Of a stretch of DNA of 64,000 nucleotides, positions 41,428-51,068 are shown piece by piece (the stretch's first letter is position 1; each line of letters starts with the position of its first letter). The notes under the pieces were generated by a model. That model did not search any database, was not told where the DNA came from, and was given only the letters and a program-made list of their open reading frames with translations. Source of the stretch: Acidobacteriota bacterium (GTDB taxonomy: Bacteria; Acidobacteriota; Terriglobia; Terriglobales; Acidobacteriaceae); the NCBI GenBank assembly GCA_016196065.1, contig JACPYL010000027.1:434001-498000 (forward strand), written 5' to 3'. The position numbers and the translations under genes were made by a program.

Positions 41428-44400
41428 GTGAACAAGCGGCTTTTGAGAAGTCTGCTCGTATTGCTCTGCGTTTCTATTTTCCCATTCGCGATCTTCGGCC
41501 AGCAGTTCGACCCGGCGCTGTATCAAGACCTTCATTGGCGCATGATCGGGCCGTTCCGTGCCGGACGCACGGTGGCGATCTCCGGAATTCCTAGCCAGCC
41601 GAATGTTTTCTACATGGCTCCGAACAATGGCGGCGTGTGGAAGACGACGGACTACGGACGCACGTGGAATCCAATCTTCGATGATCAGCCCACCGGATCG
41701 ATCGGGTCACTGGCGATCGCGCCATCGAATCCCGACATTATTTACGTCGGCAGCGGCGAAGGATTGCGGCGGCCGGACCTGTCGGTTGGTGACGGTATCT
41801 ACAAATCTACCGATGCTGGTCGCAGCTGGCAGCATCTCGGCCTGCGCGATGCGCTGCAGATTGGCACGATCATCGTGGATCCCAAAGACCCGAACCGGCT
41901 TTTCGTTGCGGCGCTCGGGCACCCATATGGTCCGAATGCAGAGCGTGGCGTTTATCGTTCCCTCGATGGTGGCCAGAATTTTCAAAAAATTCTCACCAAG
42001 GATGACGACACGGGCGCGATTGATCTTGTTTTCGATCCCCGGAATTCGCAGGTAGTTTTTGCTGACATGTGGGCGGCGCGGCGTCCGCCCTGGACGACCG
42101 GCGGTTCTTATAACGGCCGAGGCAGCGGTCTGTACAAGTCCACGGATGGGGGCAACAACTGGAAGCAAATCGCAAAAGGCTTGCCCAGTGAAACGGATGG
42201 ATTGGGGCGAATTGGTCTGGCGGTTTCATTGAGCGATCCCGATCGCATGTACGCGATGGTGGATGCGAAGAAGAATGGCGGCGTGTATCGCTCCGATGAT
42301 GCCGGCGAGAGCTGGCAACTGGTGAATACAGAAGAGCGAGTCTGGGGCCGTGGCGACGATTTCGCGATGGTGCGCGTCGATCCGAAAAACAAAGACACGA
42401 TCTACGTCGCAAACACTTCGAGCTACAAGTCCACCGATGCGGGCAAGAACTTTACCGCAATCAAGGGAGCGCCCGGCGGAGACGACTATCACACCATCTG
42501 GATCAATCCAGACAACCCGGACATCATCGCGCTGGCGGTGGATCAGGGCGCGACCATCACTGTGAACGGCGGCAAGACATGGAGTTCCTGGTACAACCAG
42601 CCGACGGCGCAGTTCTATCACGTCATAACCGACAACCAGTTTCCGTACTGGGTCTATGGCGGACAACAGGAGAGTGGCTCGGTTGGCACGGCCAGCCGCA
42701 GCGATTTTGGTTCCATTACGTTCCGCGACTGGACGACGGTGGGAGTCGAAGAATATGGATACGTTGCGCCTGACCCGCTGCATCCGAATTTGATCTATGG
42801 CGGCAAGGTGACGGTGTTCGATCGCAACACGGGCCAGACGCGCGATGTCTCACCGGTTGTGCTGCGAACCGGCAAGTACCGTTTCAACCGCACTGCTCCG
42901 TTGATTTTCTCGCCAGTCGACCAGCACGTCCTTTATCTGGGATCGAATGTGCTGTTCTCTACGCGGGATGGCGGCGACAGCTGGCAAATTATCAGTCCTG
43001 ATCTGACGCGCGAAGATCCCGGAGTGCCGCCGAGCCTGGGGCAATTCGTGGACGCCGATCCGGCAAAGGGCAAGCATCGCGGAGTGATTTATTCGATTGC
43101 GCCTTCGCCGAAAGATGGCGCGCTGATCTGGGCGGGCAGTGACGATGGACTTATCCACGTGACTCGCGACGGCGGAAAGAGTTGGGAAAACGTAACTCCA
43201 CCGGAACTGACTCCGTGGAGCAAGATTGCGCAGATGGATGCGTCGCACTTCGACACCGCGTCTGCCTACGCTGCGGTCAACCGGTTCCGGCTCGACGATC
43301 TGCGTCCGTACATCTACCGCACACACGACGAGGGCAAGAGCTGGCAAAAAATTGTGGCGGGCCTTCCTGACAACGAACCGGTGAACACGGTTCGCGAAGA
43401 TCCAGAACGCAAGGGGCTGCTGTTTGCCGGGACGGAACGCTCTGTTTACGTATCCTTCGACGATGGCGACCACTGGCAATCGCTGAAACAGAACCTGCCG
43501 CCGACTTCGATTCGCGACCTGGTAGTGCACAATGACGATATCGTCGTCGGAACCCACGGGCGATCGTTCTGGATTCTCGACAACGTTACGCCGCTGCGGC
43601 AGTTGAATGCGCAGATTTCCAGGGATTCATTGCCGGTCTTGTTCAAACCGCAACTGACATATCGCGTCCGGCGCAACAACAATACCGATACGCCGCTACC
43701 GCCGGAGGAACCGGCCGGACAGAATCCACCGGACGGAGCAATGATTGACTACTGGGTGAGAAGCGCAAGCGCCGGACCAGTGGTACTGGAAATCCGGGAT
43801 GCGGCTGGAAATTTGGTTCGGCATTTTTCCAGCGACGACAAGCCAGAGCCGGTCAATGCGAAGGAATTGAATGTTCCTACCTATTGGCTGCGTCCGGCGC
43901 GCGTACTTTCCAATGCTGCCGGAATGCACCGGTTCCAATGGGACTTACATTATTCGGAGCCGGATGTGCTCGAACACGAATATCCGATTTCGGCAATCGT
44001 TCACGCCACGCCACGCTATCCGCTCGGAGCAGCGGCGTTGCCCGGTCAATACAGCATCTCGCTGACGATCGACGGCAAGAGTTCTACGCAGGCGTTGAAG
44101 CTGCAAATGGATCCGAGAGTGAAATCTTCTCCGGTCGACCTGCGCCGCCAATTCGACCTCGACCGCAAGATTGCAGATGCGCTTCATCGCGACTTCCAGG
44201 CCGTACAACAGGTGCGTGGCTTGCGCGCACAATTGAAGGCGCTGGCGACGAAGAATCCAAATGCTGAGTTAGCCAAGAAGATTGCAGAAGCGGAGGAGAA
44301 AGCGGCAGCGCTGGAGGGAGAAGGAGATGGTGCTCGCTTTCTGAGCATGCCCGAGGGGCGCAGTCTTGCTCGCCTGAACACTGGGTTTGCGTCCGTTCTC

Positions 44401-44643
44401 AGTGCGCTCGATAGTGCCGACGCCGCTCCGACAACGCAGCAGTCTGCGATGGTTGGTGAGTTGGAGAAGGCATTGGCCGAACAGCTTGCTGCATGGGAAC
44501 AGTTCAAATCGAAAGATGTTGCGGAGTTGAACGCGCGGCTGAAGCAATCGGGATCGGCAGCGATCGATCTTGCGAAGGTGGAAGCGAGCACTGCTGATTC
44601 TGTGCAAACTACCACGCAAGACAAAGATCGCAACGAAGAATGA
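41428..44643 (+). CDS. Large exported VPS10/sortilin-like beta-propeller protein
   Basis: 1071 residues. A signal peptide (RSLLVLLCVSIFPFAIFGQQ) is followed by about 700 residues of BNR/sortilin repeats: NGGVWKTTDYGRTWNPIFD, GDGIYKSTDAGRSWQHLGL, GSGLYKSTDGGNNWKQIAK, GGVYRSDDAGESWQLV and others, each with the S/T-x-D-x-G-x-x-W Asp-box. A C-terminal region (about 760-1071) holds beta-sandwich-like and helical segments. The start is GTG 41428, with AGAGGA upstream and an immediate signal peptide. Such proteins are often labelled glycosyl hydrolases, but no catalytic residues can be assigned. A role in periplasmic or surface binding is likely. Confidence 0.88.
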   Translation: MNKRLLRSLLVLLCVSIFPFAIFGQQFDPALYQDLHWRMIGPFRAGRTVAISGIPSQPNVFYMAPNNGGVWKTTDYGRTWNPIFDDQPTGSIGSLAIAPSNPDIIYVGSGEGLRRPDLSVGDGIYKSTDAGRSWQHLGLRDALQIGTIIVDPKDPNRLFVAALGHPYGPNAERGVYRSLDGGQNFQKILTKDDDTGAIDLVFDPRNSQVVFADMWAARRPPWTTGGSYNGRGSGLYKSTDGGNNWKQIAKGLPSETDGLGRIGLAVSLSDPDRMYAMVDAKKNGGVYRSDDAGESWQLVNTEERVWGRGDDFAMVRVDPKNKDTIYVANTSSYKSTDAGKNFTAIKGAPGGDDYHTIWINPDNPDIIALAVDQGATITVNGGKTWSSWYNQPTAQFYHVITDNQFPYWVYGGQQESGSVGTASRSDFGSITFRDWTTVGVEEYGYVAPDPLHPNLIYGGKVTVFDRNTGQTRDVSPVVLRTGKYRFNRTAPLIFSPVDQHVLYLGSNVLFSTRDGGDSWQIISPDLTREDPGVPPSLGQFVDADPAKGKHRGVIYSIAPSPKDGALIWAGSDDGLIHVTRDGGKSWENVTPPELTPWSKIAQMDASHFDTASAYAAVNRFRLDDLRPYIYRTHDEGKSWQKIVAGLPDNEPVNTVREDPERKGLLFAGTERSVYVSFDDGDHWQSLKQNLPPTSIRDLVVHNDDIVVGTHGRSFWILDNVTPLRQLNAQISRDSLPVLFKPQLTYRVRRNNNTDTPLPPEEPAGQNPPDGAMIDYWVRSASAGPVVLEIRDAAGNLVRHFSSDDKPEPVNAKELNVPTYWLRPARVLSNAAGMHRFQWDLHYSEPDVLEHEYPISAIVHATPRYPLGAAALPGQYSISLTIDGKSSTQALKLQMDPRVKSSPVDLRRQFDLDRKIADALHRDFQAVQQVRGLRAQLKALATKNPNAELAKKIAEAEEKAAALEGEGDGARFLSMPEGRSLARLNTGFASVLSALDSADAAPTTQQSAMVGELEKALAEQLAAWEQFKSKDVAELNARLKQSGSAAIDLAKVEASTADSVQTTTQDKDRNEE

Positions 44644-44698
44644 GTTGCGGGGAATACCGGTCGGACACTCTTGTCCGAATTGTGCGGGCGCACGCGTT

Positions 44699-44795
44699 CC
44701 AGCCGCGCAGCGGCGGGACATGAAAGCCCGGCAGGGAAGTGCCGGGTAGGAGAGTGATACCAGCAGAGTCCAGTAGGGACGACACTCAGTGCTCT
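44699..44795. repeat. Dispersed ~95-base spacer repeat, copy 1
   Basis: It starts ccagccgcgcagcggcggg, continues with gaaagcccggcagggaagtg and ends with a gtccagtagggacgacactc stretch. A clearly related copy is at 59667-59757. Both copies sit between the 3' ends of convergent genes. It contains two potential hairpins (ccgcgcagcgg and cccggcagggaagtgccggg). Confidence 0.75.
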
Positions 44796-44798
44796 ACG

Positions 44799-46160
44799 CT
44801 ACGGGTTAGCGAACTCTCGCTTCACCAACTCCAACGCCGCTTCGCGTGACGTGAGTCTGCCTTCGAGTTGCGCATCTTCCACGGCGCCGAGGATCTCTGT
44901 GAAGCGCGGCCCCGGCTCATATCCCGCTTCAATCAGATCGCGCCCGTTGATGAGCGGTCGCGGCCGAATCGCTTCCGGTGGCATGGTCTGCGACTTCTCT
45001 CGGGCATATTCGTAGGACTCAGTGATCCCGTTGCTGGACAGGCAATCGATGCGATGCAGCTCCAGGTGCTCGCTGAATTCCGGCAAGCGTAAAAGTCTTT
45101 TCAGCGTGGACTCTTTCATCTTCGTTACGTCGCCAAAGCGCATGTGATTGTCCACGAGGGCGAGAATCTGCCCGGTGTCATCGTTCGAGAAGCGAAGGCG
45201 GTTGCAAATCTCAGCGGCCATCTTGACGCCTACTTCAACGTGACCGTCGAAACGGATGCGGTCCGGTGCGATGCGGAATGTGGGCGGCTTTCCGACATCG
45301 TGAAGGAGGGCTCCCCAGGCCAGTGTTTTCGAACATCCCACAGACAATTTGTCGAGCAGCAACAGCGTGTGGACGAGGACATCGCCTTCGGGATGAAACT
45401 GCGGCGGCTGCTCGACACCTTTCATCTTGGAAATTTCCGGCAGGACTTCCTTTAGTAATCCGCTCTGGTCGAGCAACTCAAAAGCCCGCCGGGCGCGGCC
45501 TTCGACGAGCATCTTGGTAAGTTCTTCTCGCACCCGCTCCCGCGATACCTGATGAATCTGTGGCGCGAGGCGTTGGATGGCGGCGAATGTCGCTGGATCG
45601 ATCGCGTATTCGAAGCGCGCTGCAAAACGTACGGCTCGCAACATACGGAGCTTGTCTTCGGCGAAACGGTGTTCGGGCTCTCCGATGGCGCGGATGATTT
45701 TCGCTTGGAGGTCCGCGCGGCCTCCGACGAAATCGAGGACTTCGTTGGTGATTGGATCCATCAGCAGGCCGTTGATGGTGAAGTCTCGGCGCTGCACGTC
45801 CTCTTGCGGGTTCTTGCTGAAACGAACTTCGTCGGGATGCCTACCGTCGGAGTAGCCGATGTCGGAGCGGAAAGTTGCGACCTCGACGGCTGGAACTTTT
45901 TCTCCCGGGCTGACTGCCGATGCGCCGTCTTCATTCTTGGGCAGCGGAACTAACACGACTCCAAACTGGATTCCCACGGCGAAGGTCTGGGGAAAGATTT
46001 CCATCACTTGCTGCGGAGTGGCGCTGGTGGCGACGTCATAGTCGGCGGGCTCGCGGCCCAGCACCTGGTCGCGCACGCATCCGCCTGCGAGGTAAGCCTG
46101 GTGTTTGCGCTCGCGCAGCGTGCGGACGATATTGGTGGCGTGTTGTTTGGAAGAAATCAT
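44799..46160 (-). CDS. cca: CCA-adding tRNA nucleotidyltransferase / poly(A) polymerase family, with HD domain
   Basis: 453-residue class II nucleotidyltransferase. GGCVRDQVLGREPADYDVATSA-type residues contain the GG and DxD motifs near the N-terminus, RRDFTINGLLMDP follows, and GEPEHRFAEDKLRMLRAVRFAARF is the RNA-binding signature. An HD domain follows (LLHDVGKPPTFR, about 270-340), then a helical tail. It may add or repair the CCA end of tRNAs. Some relatives in genomes with two copies are A-adding or poly(A) polymerases, and sequence alone does not decide. It is convergent with the VPS10-like gene and divergent from tsaD. Confidence 0.9.
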   Translation of the reverse strand: MISSKQHATNIVRTLRERKHQAYLAGGCVRDQVLGREPADYDVATSATPQQVMEIFPQTFAVGIQFGVVLVPLPKNEDGASAVSPGEKVPAVEVATFRSDIGYSDGRHPDEVRFSKNPQEDVQRRDFTINGLLMDPITNEVLDFVGGRADLQAKIIRAIGEPEHRFAEDKLRMLRAVRFAARFEYAIDPATFAAIQRLAPQIHQVSRERVREELTKMLVEGRARRAFELLDQSGLLKEVLPEISKMKGVEQPPQFHPEGDVLVHTLLLLDKLSVGCSKTLAWGALLHDVGKPPTFRIAPDRIRFDGHVEVGVKMAAEICNRLRFSNDDTGQILALVDNHMRFGDVTKMKESTLKRLLRLPEFSEHLELHRIDCLSSNGITESYEYAREKSQTMPPEAIRPRPLINGRDLIEAGYEPGPRFTEILGAVEDAQLEGRLTSREAALELVKREFANP

Positions 46161-46272
46161 TCAGTATTCAGTGCTCAAAAAGCATTGCAAGCAATCGATC
46201 GTCTAAACTAAAAGACCGGTTGTTGCGGGCAGCGCCTCAGGGGCTAAAGCCCAATTTCAATGGCGTTCTGGT

Positions 46273-46292
46273 GGCACGGCTACAGCCGTGCC
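46273..46292. repeat. Short dispersed palindrome ggcacggctNcagccgtgcc, copy 2
   Basis: It is identical to the copy at 6132-6151 except for an a at the centre. Here it lies between the divergent cca and tsaD genes. The neighbouring text (ggggctaaagccc at about 46237) is another short hairpin word. Confidence 0.65.
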
Positions 46293-46365
46293 CTTCCCAA
46301 GCACTGATCGGCAGCCAGTTCAATTACCGCGCCAATTGTACGCGGGCGCTGCACTCGACCTCATT

Positions 46366-47526
46366 ATGCCTGACGCGATCATCCTCGGTATTGAAAGCTC
46401 CTGCGACGAGACGGGAGCAGCGGTCGTGCGTTCGGGCGAACAGATTCTGTCGAATGTGGTGGCATCGCAGATTGCGACGCATCAGCCCTATGGCGGCGTG
46501 GTTCCGGAACTGGCTTCGCGCGAGCATCTGCGAGCCATTGTGCCGGTCGTGCGAGAGGCTCTCGCCGAGGCGAAGCGGTCCTATGAGGATGTGGACGCGA
46601 TTGCGGTCACGCAGGGGCCGGGGCTGGTTGGAGCTTTATTGGTCGGAATCAGTTTTGCCAAGGCGCTGGCGTTCGCGCTGGAAAAGCCGTTGATCGCGGT
46701 GAACCATATTGAAGGGCACATTCATGCCGTGCTGCTCGAGCGCCTGCAGCAGGGCGATCGCGACCTGGAATTTCCCGTGCTGGCGCTGGTTGTGTCGGGA
46801 GGGCACACACATCTTTATCTTGCCCAGCGCGATTCTGCCGAGCGAGGCTGGACGTATCAGAATATCGGGCATACCCGCGACGACGCTGCCGGCGAGGCGT
46901 TCGACAAAGTTGCGAAACTGCTGGGACTCGGTTATCCGGGTGGGCCGATTATCGACGGATTAGCGGCGCACGGAAATTCATCGGCAATCCATTTCCCCGG
47001 GTCGCAGCTGAAGAATCCCGACCGCAACCGGCCGCAGACAGGCGATCAGGTTCGATTTGATTTTTCGTACAGCGGGATTAAGACTGCGGTGCTTCGCTAT
47101 GTCGAAACACACAATTTGGGAGCAGCTATTGATGCGAGAAGGCGCGCACTGGCGGAGATTGAGAAGCCGAAGAGTGAAGACTATCTACGCCTGTGTGACC
47201 GTCCGGTGCTCGATCTGATTGCTTCATTCCAGCGTTCTATCGTCGAAGATCTCACGGCGAAAACGCTTGCCGCCGCCCGGGAATACGAGGTTCGGACGCT
47301 CTTCGTAAGTGGAGGCGTCGCCGCCAATCGCGAACTGCACGCGACCTTCGAGCGCGAAGCGAGCATGCAAGGGATTCCAGTATTTTTCCCGTCGCGAGCG
47401 CTGTCCACGGATAATGCCGCAATGATCGCCGCGGCTGCCTATCCGAAATTTCTGGTCCAGGACTTCCTGCCCATGGATTTTTCTGTTGAGCCGGGAATGA
47501 AACTGGGCGGAGTCCGGGGTTCGTAG
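46366..47526 (+). CDS. tsaD: tRNA N6-adenosine threonylcarbamoyltransferase TsaD
   Basis: Transfers threonylcarbamoyl to A37 of ANN-decoding tRNAs, with TsaB, TsaC and TsaE made elsewhere. It is an ASKHA-fold protein of 386 residues, longer than the usual 340. GIESSCDETGAAVV is at the N-terminus, the metal ligands H114 and H118 are in HIEGHIHA, FDFSYSGIKTAVLR follows, and SGGVAANRELH is near the C-terminus. The extra length lies around residues 245-280. ATG 46366 starts the conserved sequence, so the longer frame is discarded. It is convergent with the VWA gene, 7 bases apart. Confidence 0.96.
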   Translation: MPDAIILGIESSCDETGAAVVRSGEQILSNVVASQIATHQPYGGVVPELASREHLRAIVPVVREALAEAKRSYEDVDAIAVTQGPGLVGALLVGISFAKALAFALEKPLIAVNHIEGHIHAVLLERLQQGDRDLEFPVLALVVSGGHTHLYLAQRDSAERGWTYQNIGHTRDDAAGEAFDKVAKLLGLGYPGGPIIDGLAAHGNSSAIHFPGSQLKNPDRNRPQTGDQVRFDFSYSGIKTAVLRYVETHNLGAAIDARRRALAEIEKPKSEDYLRLCDRPVLDLIASFQRSIVEDLTAKTLAAAREYEVRTLFVSGGVAANRELHATFEREASMQGIPVFFPSRALSTDNAAMIAAAAYPKFLVQDFLPMDFSVEPGMKLGGVRGS

Positions 47527-47533
47527 CTGAGTT

Positions 47534-48478
47534 CTAGTGGTGTTCGGAACAGTCCCGATAAAATCCCCCTCGCGAACGGACCTGCATCTTTGGATCCGTG
47601 GTTTCTACGCGGACAGAGTGAAATCCACAACTATCCCCTGGCAGGGCAAATGTCACCGTGTATTGCGAATGGATTTCGCGTTCCAGTTCCACAAAGGTGC
47701 CCTCGGTGGACTTGAATTTCTTGAGAAAGAATACCTGTCCTCCGGTGGCAGCAGCGAGTTTCTGTAGGTTGATGTCCCCCCGGCTTACCTTGTGTTGCGC
47801 GTGATCCGTAATGGCATAGATTGTCAGATTTGAATCTAGCGCGGCGGCAATCGCTTGCTCCAGTGAGTTCAGACTGTAGGTGTCGGCGCCGTCACTGAGC
47901 AGGATGAGCACGTTACGGGATCGTCCCGATTGAGGGCTGGATTCGGATATCCGCGCAGAGACTTCGCAAATCGAATCAAACAGAGCAGTCAGCCCGGCAG
48001 GCCGCAACAGCGCGATCTGGCGAAACGAGGCCGGCGCCGAACCGTCCAGCGAAGGATTGAGAGTGGCATGAGTGGAAAACGCTACCACCATGCTCTGATC
48101 GGTCACCAGGCGGGTCATGCGCCGCAAGAACCCCATCGCTGCGGCTTGTTCCGGCGCAAATTCTTTGGTCATGGATGCGCTGGTATCGATCATCAGGACG
48201 AGTTGCAGCGGCAGATCCTGTTCTTCGTAGAAGCCTGTGATCTCGGTGACTTGCTTTCCGTCCTGATAGACGACGATTTGATTTCGTTGCACGTTCCGGA
48301 TGGCTCGTCCGTCCAGGAAGATGTGAAATTCGAGTTGCACCTCGCGTCTTGTCTTCTGAATTGTGAGCAGGGGAGGGTCGCCAGCCTGAGAACTGGAGGG
48401 TGTCGTCACATTGAGCAAGGGCCCGACCGCTACTGCGAGCGATAGGGCACACGACAAGATCGGCTTCAGCATCGGCAA
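47534..48478 (-). CDS. Exported VWA-domain protein (VWFA-related)
   Basis: 314 residues with a signal peptide (SCALSLAVAVGPLLNVTT). A short beta domain precedes the von Willebrand factor A domain (about 90-270) with the metal-ion site DTSAS and the later T and D positions (LTALFDSI, LILLSDGADTYS). The overall pattern (VYQDGKQVTEITGFYEEQDL before the VWA domain) resembles the VWFA-related family abundant in Acidobacteria, whose function is unknown. It probably binds another envelope protein through a divalent metal. ATG 48472 is an alternative start. Confidence 0.88.
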   Translation of the reverse strand: MPMLKPILSCALSLAVAVGPLLNVTTPSSSQAGDPPLLTIQKTRREVQLEFHIFLDGRAIRNVQRNQIVVYQDGKQVTEITGFYEEQDLPLQLVLMIDTSASMTKEFAPEQAAAMGFLRRMTRLVTDQSMVVAFSTHATLNPSLDGSAPASFRQIALLRPAGLTALFDSICEVSARISESSPQSGRSRNVLILLSDGADTYSLNSLEQAIAAALDSNLTIYAITDHAQHKVSRGDINLQKLAAATGGQVFFLKKFKSTEGTFVELEREIHSQYTVTFALPGDSCGFHSVRVETTDPKMQVRSRGGFYRDCSEHH

Positions 48479-48606
48479 AACGCCTGTCCAGAGCGCTGTT
48501 TAGCTCATCGGAGAAATTTGTCATTAGCCTTAGGACCTGCCGTTATGCCTTTGTTAACGGGGTGTTACAAAAGCGGGCGGTTGGGAGTGAGCTGGCGTGT
48601 GCTGGT

Positions 48607-48635
48607 TTCGAATCCAACCCTTCACCAGCTACAAT
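48607..48635 (+). promoter_or_regulatory. Candidate promoter of phoB overlapping its first possible start
   Basis: TACAAT (48630-48635) lies 17 bases after TTCGAA (48607-48612), a weak -35. The ATG at 48634 overlaps this -10 box. An in-frame GTG at 48643 lies seven bases after the box, as expected for a leaderless transcript. No ribosome binding site is visible for either codon. Confidence 0.45.
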
Positions 48636-49335
48636 GGACGCCGTGAAGCCAACGATTTTTGTCGTGGAAGACGACCCTGACATTTCCCGCCTGGTCCGTC
48701 ATCATCTGGAAGGTGCGGGCTTTAATGCGCGGCTGTATTCGACAGGAAATCTGGTCGTCACGGATGCGGAACGCCAGCGTCCTGCATTATTTCTGCTCGA
48801 CATCATGGTGCCCGGCAAGGATGGTTTGGAACTGTGCCGCCAGATCCGGCAGTCGGCGACTCTGGCGTCGGTTCCCGTAATTTTTCTGACTGCCAAGAGC
48901 GGCGAAGCGGACCGCGTGCTTGGGTTGGAACTGGGCGCGGATGACTATATCCCGAAGCCCTTCAGTCCGCGTGAACTGGTCGCCCGGGTGAAGGCTGTGC
49001 TGCGGCGGTTTGAGCGGCCACTGCCTCCACTCCCCACCACCATTGATGAGATCCAGATTGATCCGTCGGCCATGATCTTGACCGTACGCGGCAAAGCGGT
49101 CCCGACGACGGCGACGGAATTTCGCCTGCTCGATTACTTCATGCGGCATGCCGGACGAGTGTTCACGCGGGATCAGTTGCTCGATTCGGTCTGGCGCGAT
49201 ACCGCTTACGTCACACCGCGCTCGGTTGATGTCTACGTGCGGCGTATCCGCGAGAAGATTGAGCCTGATCCCGAAGACCCGCGTTATTTGAAGACGGTCC
49301 GCGGGGCGGGGTATCGTTTTGAGGTTCCGCGTTGA
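48634..49335 (+). CDS. phoB: OmpR/PhoB-type response regulator
   Basis: 233 residues. The receiver domain starts TIFVVEDDPD. The phospho-acceptor aspartate is in LFLLDIMVPGKDG (residue 56 from this ATG), with T in VIFLTAKS and K in YIPKPFSP, a complete set. A winged-helix DNA-binding domain follows (RVFTRDQLLDSVWRD, RSVDVYVRRIREKIE, VRGAGYRFE). The partner kinase gene overlaps by four bases, and phoU follows, so it is most likely the phosphate-starvation regulator. If the TACAAT at 48630 is its -10, the real start is GTG 48643. Confidence 0.92.
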   Translation: MDAVKPTIFVVEDDPDISRLVRHHLEGAGFNARLYSTGNLVVTDAERQRPALFLLDIMVPGKDGLELCRQIRQSATLASVPVIFLTAKSGEADRVLGLELGADDYIPKPFSPRELVARVKAVLRRFERPLPPLPTTIDEIQIDPSAMILTVRGKAVPTTATEFRLLDYFMRHAGRVFTRDQLLDSVWRDTAYVTPRSVDVYVRRIREKIEPDPEDPRYLKTVRGAGYRFEVPR

Positions 49336-51068
49336 GAAGTCGGATCTTCCTGAAATTGATGTTGATCTTCCTGGTGGTGATTGGTGTCACCGCCACTACT
49401 CTGCAAATCACTGTTCGCCGCATGTGGGAACAAACTCTGCACGAGGTAATCGAACGAAATCTCAAAGAAAAAACCCAGCTATTTGCGCAACGAGTGGAAT
49501 CTGACCGCCAGCATGGCCTGGCAGATATCGCTGCACAAGAAGCACAGGCGGCCGGCGCCCGTGCGACGGTGATTGATTCTTCCGGCAAGGTGCTCGCGGA
49601 TTCTGAAAGTGATCCGCGCAGCATGGAAAACCACAGGCAGCGTCCCGAATTTCTCGCAGCTCTCGGTGGTCATCTCGGTATTGACCAACGCAGCAGCCAT
49701 ACACTGGGCATCCCATTTTTGTATGTGGCTGTCCCGGTTTCAGGCGGTGCAGTGCGACTGGCCTACACGCTGTCAGAGATTGATGCGACCACCCAGCAAC
49801 TGAACATTGCGCTTCTGTGGGGCTCACTGATTGCGTTTGCAGCGGCCATGCTGGTGGCGGGAGTCGCCTCGCATTATGTCGCCCGGCGATTGCGACGGAT
49901 CGTAGACTTCGCGGAGCGCGTGGCCGCCGGCGATCTCACGGCCCGCATTGCATCCACCTCGGGCGATGAGATTGGACAAGTCGCAGCCGCGCTCGACAAA
50001 ACCACGCACCGCATCGAAGAAAGCTTTCTGAGAGTGCAGACCAGCCAGCGCGAACTCGAAACTTTGCTGAACAGTATGCAGGATGCGGTCATTGCGGTGG
50101 ACGCCGATGCTCGTGTGCAATGGGCCAATCGGGGAATGAACCGTCTTTTGCCGTGGGCTCCTCGTTTGAACGCGCCGCTTGTAGACAGTGTTCGTGATCC
50201 AGATTTTTTGTCGGCGATTCAAGTGGCGGTGGGCGGACAGGAAGTCAACGCCGTGCGCTCCAACACGATTGCCCCTGGCCGCACTTTCGATGTGACTGCC
50301 GCGCCGATGCCTGGAGGCGGCGCCGTGGCCGTGCTGCGCGATCTTACCGAGACCGAGCGCATGGAGAAAACCCGCCGCGATTTCATCGCCAACGTGTCCC
50401 ATGAACTGCGTACGCCGCTGACGTCCATCCAGGGCTACGCGGAGACTTTGCTTGATGGTGGTCCCGAAAGCAACCACGGTCGTGAGTTTATTGAGATCAT
50501 CCGGAAGAACGCGGCCCGCATGTCGCGCCTGACCGAGGATCTGCTGACGCTGGCGCGAGTCGAATCCGGCGAACAGCGTTTTGATATTCAAGGCGTCACG
50601 GCCGGCGAACTTCTCGAGGACGCGATGGAAAGCTTCCGCGACGTGGCGCGCCCTTACGGAGTCGAATTGCTGGAAGAGGATGCCGCTCCTCATTCGCCGG
50701 TTGCGGCAGATCGGGAAGCCATCCATCAGATATTTTCCAACCTGATTGAAAACGCTCTCAAGTATGCTGCGGCCGGCAAGAAAGTCGTCTTGGGGACACG
50801 GGAGGCCGGCAAGTTCGTCGAGTTCTTTGTCCGGGATTTTGGGCCAGGAATTTCTTCGGAACATCTTCCCCGGCTTTTCGAGAGATTCTACCGGGTTGAC
50901 AAAGCGCGCTCTCGCGAATCCGGCGGCACAGGATTGGGCCTGGCGATTGCGAAACACATCGTACTGGCACATGGAGGAACCATTCGCGCCGAGAGCGAGT
51001 TGAACCATGGTTCCACGTTCTTTTTCACGCTTCCCAGCGCTCCCAGCCTGGATGACAGTTCCGAGTAA
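49332..51068 (+). CDS. phoR: Sensor histidine kinase, PhoR type
   Basis: 578 residues. TM1 is at 6-24, a periplasmic region covers about 28-155, and TM2 is at about 160-180. A HAMP domain (SHYVARRLRRIVDFAERVAA) is followed by a PAS-like domain (about 245-335), then HisKA with H357 in FIANVSHELRTPL. The ATPase domain follows, with N (FSNLIENALKYA), G1 (RDFGPGIS) and G2 (GGTGLGLAI) boxes. The start is TTG 49332, whose TTGA overlaps the phoB stop, so the two are translationally coupled. The large periplasmic part is unlike the E. coli PhoR, which lacks one. The ligand is unknown. Confidence 0.92.
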   Translation: MRSRIFLKLMLIFLVVIGVTATTLQITVRRMWEQTLHEVIERNLKEKTQLFAQRVESDRQHGLADIAAQEAQAAGARATVIDSSGKVLADSESDPRSMENHRQRPEFLAALGGHLGIDQRSSHTLGIPFLYVAVPVSGGAVRLAYTLSEIDATTQQLNIALLWGSLIAFAAAMLVAGVASHYVARRLRRIVDFAERVAAGDLTARIASTSGDEIGQVAAALDKTTHRIEESFLRVQTSQRELETLLNSMQDAVIAVDADARVQWANRGMNRLLPWAPRLNAPLVDSVRDPDFLSAIQVAVGGQEVNAVRSNTIAPGRTFDVTAAPMPGGGAVAVLRDLTETERMEKTRRDFIANVSHELRTPLTSIQGYAETLLDGGPESNHGREFIEIIRKNAARMSRLTEDLLTLARVESGEQRFDIQGVTAGELLEDAMESFRDVARPYGVELLEEDAAPHSPVAADREAIHQIFSNLIENALKYAAAGKKVVLGTREAGKFVEFFVRDFGPGISSEHLPRLFERFYRVDKARSRESGGTGLGLAIAKHIVLAHGGTIRAESELNHGSTFFFTLPSAPSLDDSSE

